Part shown: positions 22,140 through 29,153 of the stretch, one piece after another | How the letters are laid out: every line of letters begins with the position of its first letter | Position numbering within the stretch: position 1 is the first letter of the stretch | Origin: DATAAM01 sp036260075 | GTDB taxonomy: Bacteria > Actinomycetota > Acidimicrobiia > Acidimicrobiales > JAHWLA01 | Length of the DNA: 29,153 nucleotides | Assembly: GCA_036260075.1 (NCBI GenBank) | Contig: DATAAM010000057.1 | Span: forward strand, 1 to 29,153 | Reading direction: 5' to 3' | The notes under the pieces: generated by a model | The model's database searches: none | What the model saw: the letters and a program-made list of their open reading frames with translations, nothing else | What the model was told of the DNA's origin: nothing | Program-made: the position numbers and the translations under genes

Positions 22140-23980
22140 GGCCTACCCGTTAACGCCGGCGAGCCGTAGGTGACCTTCGCCGGGAGCGCGATGAGCGACG
22201 ACGGGAGCTGCCCGCGCAGGTACCACTTGCTGTTGTTCAGGGGTCGCCAGGTGCCCGGCCTGCCCTCGTACTCGGATGTGCCCTGCGGGCTCCAGTAGAT
22301 CTCCCGCATGGCGTCGTTCCACGTGAAGTCGCCCGGGCCGAAAGAGCGCTGCCCGTTGGCGTAGACGTCTGTCAGGTTGCCCGCTGTGAGGGGCGGCGCC
22401 GCCTGCGCGTTGCGCATGATCGTTGTGGCGGTGAGGGTGGGCCCGGCCGTCTGGAGGAGGAAGCCGAGCAGGCCGTAGTACTCCCAGTCGTTCTGCGATG
22501 TGGACCGTGCGTACGGCGGGGTGGTCCTGCCCGTGATCGCTGTCCACACCTTGGCCGAGTCGTCCTTGTCGCGTGCTCGCTGGCGGGCCCACTGGGCCAG
22601 GCCGAAGGCGTTCTGCATCTGCGGGTAGTCGTCGGCCTGGCGGTTCGGAGAGAGCTGGTGGTCGTAGGTCTGCACCGTGCTGTCGAGATCGGTGTAGCCC
22701 ATGCCGACCATGATGTTCTCGGGCTCGTACAGCTCCTTCTCCTGCTGGTCGTACAGGAAGAACGGCGCCACCTGGTCGCAGAAGCACATCACGCTGGTGG
22801 CCGCGGGCTCCTTGAGCATGTGGTCGACCGCCGACTTGCGCTGCTGCTGGGCGGTGGTGGCGTCCTGTGCGTAGAAGTAGAGGTGCTCGCCGAAGCTGGC
22901 GTTCGCCCCGCACTTCGCCTTGATGAGCTTGTCGAGCTGGTCGATCATCGTCATGTTCTCGGGGTCGTCGGTGGAGAGCACCCCGAGCCGTCGGTTCTGC
23001 GTCCGCAGGTCCGCGCCCTTGAGTGTCCCGGCGTACTGGGCCTTGGCCTGGCCGTTGCCGTACATCCGGCTGCACCACCAATCGGACACCATCTGCACGA
23101 GTTGGATGCCGCCCATGTGCGTGTCCCAGTGGTACGGCGCGTGCTGTTGGTTGAATGTGTCGGTGAACCCGAAGCCGCCGAGGTTCACCACGCCCAGCTT
23201 CGTCAGCTCGTCGAAGGTGGCCGACGACACCGGCGTGTTCCAGATCACCGCGAACGGCTTCTTGTTCTGGACCATTGTCCGCATCTCTTCGCGGAGTCGC
23301 TGGTCCTCCGGCTTGCCCTGGCCGCCGGTGCCCGCCTGGATCTGGTACTGCTCCATCACGACCTTGCGGCCGTACAGCTCGTAGCGCGTGTTGATGAACT
23401 CGGCTGCCGCGTTCATGAAGTCGTTGAACTCCTGGAAGCCGGGCAGCGAGCCGGACCGGGTGAGGGCCTCGTTGACGACTGTGCCGTAGTTGCCCCGCAT
23501 GACGACGACCTTGATGGTCTTCGAGTCGACGCCGATGGGCGCCGTCTTGCCGCCGTTGTTGCCCGTCCACTTCCCGAGGCACGGCGGAGCGAACGCGTAG
23601 ACGGCCGGGTCGTACTGGCGGCCGCCCACGCAGTGGGCCGTGCTCCCGAACGTCCCGCTCTCCGAGACGGTGGTGGCCGGGCCCCGGTTGCTGTCGGGAC
23701 CTGTCCCGCCCTGCGGCCCGCCGGTGCTTGTGCGGGTACCACCCCCCGAGGTGACTGTGGAGCCCGTCGTGCCCGCCTCGCCGAGGACCTGGCCGGTGGC
23801 GGGATCGACCACGAGGCCCGTCTCCGGGTCGACGACGGCGCCGGGGCTGCGCGGGTCGAAGGTCGACGACAGGTCGGTGGCCTCGGGCGCGCGCGAAGGC
23901 ACGACGGCGATGATGAGCAGCTGCACGGCAGCCACCGCCAGCAGCGGGCCGTACCGTCGGGCGAGCGTCGCGCGGCTCAT
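22136..23980 (-). CDS. Membrane-anchored Liv-type substrate-binding protein
   Basis: A 614-residue protein, longer than the usual 380-450 of Liv binding proteins. An uncleaved-looking hydrophobic anchor (about 11-27) lacks a lipobox cysteine. It is followed by a Gly/Thr/Pro-rich stalk (about 40-105) and then a periplasmic-binding-protein type 1 domain with segments such as KTIKVVVMRGNYGTVVN, ELYGRKVVMEQYQIQ, FAVIWNTPVSSATFDEL and RLGVLSTDDPENM. It is the first gene of the ABC operon. ATG 23980 has GGGGGA 4-5 nt upstream. It captures the solute outside the membrane for the fused LivHM/LivFG transporter. The ligand cannot be read from the sequence. Confidence 0.87.
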   Translation of the reverse strand: MSRATLARRYGPLLAVAAVQLLIIAVVPSRAPEATDLSSTFDPRSPGAVVDPETGLVVDPATGQVLGEAGTTGSTVTSGGGTRTSTGGPQGGTGPDSNRGPATTVSESGTFGSTAHCVGGRQYDPAVYAFAPPCLGKWTGNNGGKTAPIGVDSKTIKVVVMRGNYGTVVNEALTRSGSLPGFQEFNDFMNAAAEFINTRYELYGRKVVMEQYQIQAGTGGQGKPEDQRLREEMRTMVQNKKPFAVIWNTPVSSATFDELTKLGVVNLGGFGFTDTFNQQHAPYHWDTHMGGIQLVQMVSDWWCSRMYGNGQAKAQYAGTLKGADLRTQNRRLGVLSTDDPENMTMIDQLDKLIKAKCGANASFGEHLYFYAQDATTAQQQRKSAVDHMLKEPAATSVMCFCDQVAPFFLYDQQEKELYEPENIMVGMGYTDLDSTVQTYDHQLSPNRQADDYPQMQNAFGLAQWARQRARDKDDSAKVWTAITGRTTPPYARSTSQNDWEYYGLLGFLLQTAGPTLTATTIMRNAQAAPPLTAGNLTDVYANGQRSFGPGDFTWNDAMREIYWSPQGTSEYEGRPGTWRPLNNSKWYLRGQLPSSLIALPAKVTYGSPALTGRP

Positions 23981-24023
23981 GTCATCCCCCTTTGCGACGG
24001 GCCGGCCTCCCCCCGGCGGACCG

Positions 24024-24092
24024 TCTCGTTTGGCTTCGACCCCGGCTTCCTGGAGGACTGTGACGTTTGTCTCGTACGGCTTGTTTCGTCAC
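24024..24092. promoter_or_regulatory. Possible operator region upstream of the Liv operon
   Basis: The 138-nt gap between the binding-protein gene and the aldehyde dehydrogenase gene contains two imperfect 13-bp direct repeats, TCTCGTTTGGCTT (24024-24036) and TCTCGTACGGCTT (24070-24082). The second lies inside a GTGACG...CGTCAC inverted pair (24060-24092). The arrangement suggests a regulator-binding site for the ABC operon. No clear -10/-35 pair was found. Confidence 0.25.
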
Positions 24093-24118
24093 CCGCCCTT
24101 ACTTTTCCTCCGAGGGGG

Positions 24119-25537
24119 CTAGAGCTGGAGGGCCTTCACCTCCAGGAACTCCTCCAAGCCGTACCGCCCAAGCTCCCGGCCGTGGCCGGACTGCTTGTAG
24201 CCGCCGAAGGGGGCAAGCGGGTTGAAGGACCCGCCGTTGACCTCCACCTGGCCGGTGCGCAGCTTCCGGGCTACCGCCTTGGCCCGCTCCGGGTCGCCCG
24301 ACCACACGCCTCCGGCCAAGCCGTAGACGGTGTCGTTGGCGATCTCGATCGCCTCCTCCTCCGTGTCGTAGGGGATGATCGACAGGACGGGGCCGAAGAT
24401 CTCCTCCTGGGCCACGGTCATGTCTGTGCGGACCTCGGACAGCACGGTGGGCCGCACGAAGTAGCCCTTCTCCAAGCCCTCGGGGGGCTCGACGCCGCCG
24501 GTCAGGAGCTTGGCCCCCTCCTCGACGCCCTTCCGGATGTAGCCCCGCACACGTTCGCGCTGTGTGGCCGAGACCAGCGGGCCCAGGCGGGCCTCGCCGC
24601 CCAGCGGGTCGCCCGGCGTGTAGCTCTCGGCGGCGCGCACGGCGACCTCCTCGGCGTCGGCCAGCCTGGAGCGGGGCACGAGCATGCGGGTGAGCGCCGA
24701 GCACGTCTGGCCGGAGTTGAGGAAGCACTTCCCCACGCCGTCGGCGACGGCCCGTTCGAGGTCGGCGTCCTCCAGGATCACGTTGGCCGACTTGCCGCCC
24801 AGCTCCAGCGCCACCCGCTTGACGGTCTGGGCCGCCACCTCGCTCACCCGCTTGCCCGCCCGGGTGGAGCCGGTGAACGACACCATGTCGACGTCGGGGT
24901 GGGCGGCGATCGCCTCGCCCACCACCGGGCCGGTGCCGGTGACGAGGTTGAACACGCCCGCAGGCAGTCCCACCTCGTCGACGATCTCGGCCAGCACGAA
25001 GGCGTTGAGGGGAGCCACCTCGGAGGGCTTGAGGACCACGGTGCACCCGGCGGCCAGGGCGGGCGCCACCTTGGCGGCGATCTGGTGCAGGGGGTAGTTC
25101 CACGGGGTGATGCAGCCCACGACCCCGACCGGCTCGCGCACGACGAGGGAGTTGCCGACCTGCTCCTCGAAGGGCACCTCGTGGAGCAGTTGCTGCATCG
25201 AGCCGAAGGTCATCGTGGGCAGGCCCGCCTGGATGATCATCGAGAGGTTGAGCGGCATGCCCACCTCGGCCGCGATCAGCTGGGCGATCTCCATCGACCG
25301 GGCCTGGAGGCCCTCGGTGATGCGCTGGAGGTACTTGCCCCGCTCCTCGCGGGAGGTCTCCGCCCAGGCGGGGAACGCCGCCTTGGCCGCCTGCACGGCC
25401 CGGTCGACGTCGTCGGCCGTGCCCTCCGGGATGCGGCCCATCACCTCCTCGGTGCCGGCGTTGACCACGTCGATGGTGCCGCTGCCGGTGGACGGGACCC
25501 ACGCGCCGTCGATGTAGAGCTTGTCGCGGTCCTGCAC
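24119..25537 (-). CDS. NAD(P)-dependent aldehyde dehydrogenase
   Basis: A 472-residue protein of the ALDH superfamily. Catalytic features are all present: TPWNYP with N147, the general base in LELGGKSAN (E245) and the nucleophile in FLNSGQTCSA (C279), plus EEIFGPVLS and the C-terminal PFGGYKQSGHGRELG. It oxidises an aldehyde to its acid. The substrate is unknown. GTG 25537 is chosen because AGGGGGAG lies about 5 nt upstream. An in-frame ATG at 25570 would add an unusual 11-residue tail. It lies between the response-regulator gene and the Liv operon on the same strand, so a catabolic link to the imported solute is possible but unproven. Confidence 0.93.
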   Translation of the reverse strand: MQDRDKLYIDGAWVPSTGSGTIDVVNAGTEEVMGRIPEGTADDVDRAVQAAKAAFPAWAETSREERGKYLQRITEGLQARSMEIAQLIAAEVGMPLNLSMIIQAGLPTMTFGSMQQLLHEVPFEEQVGNSLVVREPVGVVGCITPWNYPLHQIAAKVAPALAAGCTVVLKPSEVAPLNAFVLAEIVDEVGLPAGVFNLVTGTGPVVGEAIAAHPDVDMVSFTGSTRAGKRVSEVAAQTVKRVALELGGKSANVILEDADLERAVADGVGKCFLNSGQTCSALTRMLVPRSRLADAEEVAVRAAESYTPGDPLGGEARLGPLVSATQRERVRGYIRKGVEEGAKLLTGGVEPPEGLEKGYFVRPTVLSEVRTDMTVAQEEIFGPVLSIIPYDTEEEAIEIANDTVYGLAGGVWSGDPERAKAVARKLRTGQVEVNGGSFNPLAPFGGYKQSGHGRELGRYGLEEFLEVKALQL

Positions 25538-25626
25538 GTCGCTCCCCCTTGCTCTCTCCCTCCCTGCCACCTTACGCCGGCCACCGCGCTCGGCGGCCCG
25601 GGCCCGGGGATCCGGAACGAAGCGGC

Positions 25627-25986
25627 TCAGTCGCGGGGGCGGGCCACCTCGAGCACGCGGAACAGGGCCTCGTGGTCGACCTTGCTGATCGGTGTGACGT
25701 CGAGCCTGCGAACCTCGGCGGCCATGCCCGCGCCGAGGTAGGCGGAGAACAGCACGATCGTGCCCGCGTAGCCGCGCTCGCGCAGGGTGGCGGCGACCTC
25801 GAGGCCGGTTGTCTCCGGCATCATGTGGTCGAGGACGACGACCGCGGGCTGCACGTCCTCGACCTGCTTCAGCGCCTCCCGGGCCGAGGACGCCTCGTGC
25901 ACTGTCCAGTCGCGCGGCTCGAGGGCCACGCGCAGCCAGTGGCGCACGCTGTCGGTGTCGTCCACGACCAGGATCGGATACGGCAT
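25627..25986 (-). CDS. Stand-alone receiver-domain response regulator
   Basis: A 119-residue protein consisting only of a CheY-like receiver. The acidic pair is D9/D10, the phospho-acceptor D53 is in VVVLDHMMP, the switch Ser is S81 and the conserved Lys is K102 (ISKVD). No output domain follows. No histidine kinase is encoded nearby. Such proteins act by protein-protein contact or as phosphorelay intermediates. The start lies only 10 nt from the inverted repeat after the hydrolase gene, with a weak GCGGGCGG ribosome-site candidate between. It either uses read-through transcription or a promoter buried in the repeat. The gene is 90 nt upstream of the aldehyde dehydrogenase. Confidence 0.92.
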   Translation of the reverse strand: MPYPILVVDDTDSVRHWLRVALEPRDWTVHEASSAREALKQVEDVQPAVVVLDHMMPETTGLEVAATLRERGYAGTIVLFSAYLGAGMAAEVRRLDVTPISKVDHEALFRVLEVARPRD

Positions 25987-25995
25987 GCCGCCCGC

Positions 25996-26039
25996 TTTCC
26001 GGCGGGACCCGGCACTGGAGCGTCGGGTCCCGCCGGAAA
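25996..26039. terminator. Perfect 16-bp inverted repeat after the hydrolase gene
   Basis: Arms TTTCCGGCGGGACCCG (25996-26011) and CGGGTCCCGCCGGAAA (26024-26039) pair perfectly around a 12-nt loop. The element lies six bases beyond the hydrolase stop and ends 10 nt before the response-regulator start. The T-run is in the 5' arm and pairs with the A-run, so no free U-tract remains. Confidence 0.75.
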
Positions 26040-26045
26040 ATCAGG

Positions 26046-27962
26046 TTACGGGATGCAGCGGACAGCCTCCTGCTGCCCGCAGCCCAGCTCGGGGCCGAGC
26101 GTGACGCCGGTGAGCGGCACCAGCGGCAGCGTGAGCCGCGAGGGGTGGGCAGCGTCGTGCAGCACCGTGTTGACGGCGGGCGCCCGCTTCGGCACGTAGG
26201 CGTAGTAGCTGTCGACCGCGGGCGGTGCCGTCACCTTGAACACGATGCGGTGGCCGGGCCGGAACACGTGGCCAACCGGGAACACCTCGACCAGGTACTC
26301 GTAGGCCTGGCCGGGCACGATCGGGTCGGCGGAGGCGTGCGGCCGGTGCGGCCGGTGCAGCGTGCCGTTGAAGTAGTCGCTCTTGGCCGCGTCGATCGCT
26401 CGGTGGCTCGCCCGGAGCAGGCCACGCTGGAGGTACGTGCGGCTGCCGTCGGGCGCCTCGTCGACCAGTTGCACGAACAGCTCGGTGTCGGGCGCCGTGC
26501 TCGTCATGTGCACGGTGGCCGTGATGGGCCCGACGACCGCGGTGTTGTCGGCCATCGGCGCGCTGCGGTACTCCACCTCGTCGGGGCCGGGCTCGGTGGT
26601 GAACGGCGGGCCGAACGACGGTCCCGCCTGGTAGCTCCACGACTGGCGCTCGCTCCCCGCGAAGAACGAGTCACCCGGCTCCGCCAGGCCCGGCGGCGTG
26701 GTGGTCAGCGCGTTGCCTGCGCCCAGGTACCACGACTGGAACGACGTGGTCTCCAGCGGGAACGAAGCGCTGTCGATGCGACCGTTGGAGACCAGCGTGC
26801 CGCTGCCGTCGCGGTGGTACTCGAGCAGCGTCGTCACCGACGTGCGGTCCTGGTTGCGGCTGCCGAAGCTGCCGTTGGCCAGACCCATGAAGTGGTCGAT
26901 CCACGCCTTGCGGTCGCCCCACACCTCCGGCCCGGTGTAGGCCGGGTTCTGCGCGTCGTGGTCGCCGTTGGTGATCACGAGCCGCTTGGGCACGCCGTGC
27001 ACGTTCTCCCACAGGTGGGTCGGCCCTCGTGGCCCGGTCTGCTCGTCCTGGTAGGCGCCGGTGATGTGCAGCGGCACGTCGATGAGGTGGGCGAATGTTG
27101 TCAGCGACTTCGACTGGAACCACGGGCTGTCTGTGTCGTTGAGCCCGTTCACGATCGGGTCGTTCACGACGGTGCGCGTCTGTGTGGCGGCGTTGGCGGC
27201 GCAACGCTCCTGCCGGTTGGGGTCGTCGTCGGCCTGCTCCTCGCGCACGACGCCGGGGGCGGTGCCACCGAGCTCGTCGTAGGCCATGCGGATGCCGCCG
27301 GCCCACAGCAGCGGGAAGCCATAGTTGCTCACGCCGCCCGGGTAGGTGATGCCGCGGTACAGGTCGTCGATGAGGCCGGAGACGCTCGCCACTCGAAGGT
27401 GCCGCGGCTGGGTGGCCGCCACCATGAAGCCCGTGATGCCGCCGTAGGAGTGGCCGATGATCGCCACCTTGCCGTCGGACCAGGGCTGCTGCGGGATCCA
27501 GTTGTCGATGATGTGCTTGCCGTCGAGCGCGGCCTGCCACGAGAACAGGTCGAACTCGCCACCGGAGCAGCCGGTGCCCCGCACGGAGGCGTGGACCGTC
27601 ACGTACTCGCCGTTGAAGCGGCGGGTGATCTGGCGGCTGTCCTCCTGGAGCGGGAAGAACGTTGTGCCGGTGGCCTCGGCGAAGTCCTTCGACAGGGTGC
27701 CGTCCTCGGCCGAGCCGCCGTCGTAGCCGCTCATCTCGAACAGCGTCGGGTAGGTCTGCCCGGGCACGTAGCCGTCGGGCAGTCGGACGTTGACGGCGAT
27801 CTGGACGCCGTCGGGCATGGTGACGAACTGGTTGGGTGCCGCCAAGGCGACCTGCCTGCCGGGGACGAGTCCGAGTGCTCCGAGGATCAGGCTCATGGCC
27901 AGCCCCAGGACGGCTCCCCCCCGACACGCGCGTGAAGAAAGCAGTGTGCGTGTCATGCGCAT
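26046..27962 (-). CDS. Secreted CocE/NonD-type alpha/beta hydrolase (X-Pro dipeptidyl-peptidase S15 family)
   Basis: A 638-residue protein with a signal peptide (cleavage near ALAA, residue 42). The catalytic domain has YVTVHASVRGTGCSGGEFD and the nucleophile elbow IIGHSYGG (S172). The likely Asp is in ITGAYQDEQTG (about 304) and the likely His in NGDHD (about 333). The C-terminal third (from about 400) is a beta jelly-roll typical of the S15/CocE family, ending with IVFKVTAPPAVDSYY. It should hydrolyse an ester or peptide bond outside the cell. The substrate is unknown. Two in-frame starts, 27962 and 27956, are equally possible. It is divergent from typA and is followed by a strong inverted repeat. 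Confidence 0.88.
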   Translation of the reverse strand: MRMTRTLLSSRACRGGAVLGLAMSLILGALGLVPGRQVALAAPNQFVTMPDGVQIAVNVRLPDGYVPGQTYPTLFEMSGYDGGSAEDGTLSKDFAEATGTTFFPLQEDSRQITRRFNGEYVTVHASVRGTGCSGGEFDLFSWQAALDGKHIIDNWIPQQPWSDGKVAIIGHSYGGITGFMVAATQPRHLRVASVSGLIDDLYRGITYPGGVSNYGFPLLWAGGIRMAYDELGGTAPGVVREEQADDDPNRQERCAANAATQTRTVVNDPIVNGLNDTDSPWFQSKSLTTFAHLIDVPLHITGAYQDEQTGPRGPTHLWENVHGVPKRLVITNGDHDAQNPAYTGPEVWGDRKAWIDHFMGLANGSFGSRNQDRTSVTTLLEYHRDGSGTLVSNGRIDSASFPLETTSFQSWYLGAGNALTTTPPGLAEPGDSFFAGSERQSWSYQAGPSFGPPFTTEPGPDEVEYRSAPMADNTAVVGPITATVHMTSTAPDTELFVQLVDEAPDGSRTYLQRGLLRASHRAIDAAKSDYFNGTLHRPHRPHASADPIVPGQAYEYLVEVFPVGHVFRPGHRIVFKVTAPPAVDSYYAYVPKRAPAVNTVLHDAAHPSRLTLPLVPLTGVTLGPELGCGQQEAVRCIP

Positions 27963-28056
27963 CGGTTCGACGTGTTCCCCTTCACTCCTGCCCCGTAACG
28001 GCGATTTGCGTGGTTTGCGGGCGTCGCCGGGCGTCCGCCGACGGAGGCGTCGTCGC

Positions 28057-28062
28057 TACACT
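28057..28062 (+). promoter_or_regulatory. Candidate -10 box for typA
   Basis: TACACT at 28057-28062 fits a sigma-70-type -10 element and would start the transcript near 28069. This leaves a leader of about 23 nt that contains the GGAAGGA ribosome site. No good -35 box is seen. Confidence 0.4.
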
Positions 28063-28091
28063 GCCGACGTCTCCCGGAAGGACTGCCTGCT

Positions 28092-29153
<1,062 letters not shown>

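Noticed and set aside
19878..22169. Long plus-strand open frame opposite the fused permease
   Set aside because: Asp/His/Gly/Glu-rich antisense shadow. The permease on the minus strand has clear membrane helices and coupling motifs.
22658..25741. Open frame of about 1000 codons antisense to the binding protein and the aldehyde dehydrogenase
   Set aside because: It crosses two well-supported minus-strand genes and the gap between them, with no recognisable motif. It is a GC-driven artefact.

Overview
The window looks like a chromosomal segment of a high-GC actinobacterium, most likely class Acidimicrobiia or a near relative. The reasons are uniformly high GC, many GTG starts, 4-nt GTGA gene overlaps, a mycothiol ligase (MshC) beside an F420:NADPH oxidoreductase, and secreted proteins with Thr/Pro-rich stalks and 'GYWLVAADGGVFAFG'-type repeats. 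Taxonomy is inferred from gene content only. I see no insertion sequence, phage gene, CRISPR array, tRNA or rRNA. Coding is dense, with no gene-free stretch over 300 bases.

Left part (1-10.7 kb): an EF-G-like GTPase (+). A minus-strand run follows: thrS, a HIT-family Ap4A-type phosphorylase/hydrolase and a small two-helix membrane protein. Next are a secreted zinc metallopeptidase (-) and a divergent FetAB-type ABC pair (+), only 18 nt apart. Then come mshC and npdG (-) and a coiled-coil M23 peptidase (-).

Centre (10.7-17 kb): the most interesting region is a probable vitamin B12 uptake locus. The minus strand carries a complete ECF transporter (EcfT, a fused EcfA-EcfA' ATPase, and an S component). 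Divergently on the plus strand, a clear cobalamin riboswitch precedes two secreted proteins. The first has an alpha/alpha-toroid (prenyltransferase-like) domain and C-terminal 42-residue repeats. The second has a DUF4430/transcobalamin-C-terminal-like domain, a Thr-rich stalk and a C-terminal membrane anchor. Animal B12 carriers (intrinsic factor, transcobalamin, haptocorrin) join these same two folds in one chain. My inference is that this is a split, surface-displayed B12-capture pair feeding an ECF importer.

Right part (17-29 kb): a minus-strand branched-chain-amino-acid-type (Liv) ABC operon. It encodes an anchored binding protein, a fused LivH-LivM permease with a zinc-binding-like tail, a fused LivF-LivG ATPase, a Thr-stalk membrane protein of unknown function and a 47-residue membrane peptide. 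Its members overlap by GTGA junctions. Upstream are an aldehyde dehydrogenase, a stand-alone receiver-domain response regulator and a secreted CocE/X-Pro-type alpha/beta hydrolase. The window ends inside typA/bipA (+).

Several gene ends carry long inverted repeats that lack a trailing U-tract. Many share an outer arm close to GCGTTCT/AGAACGC, suggesting a lineage-specific terminator or small dispersed element.
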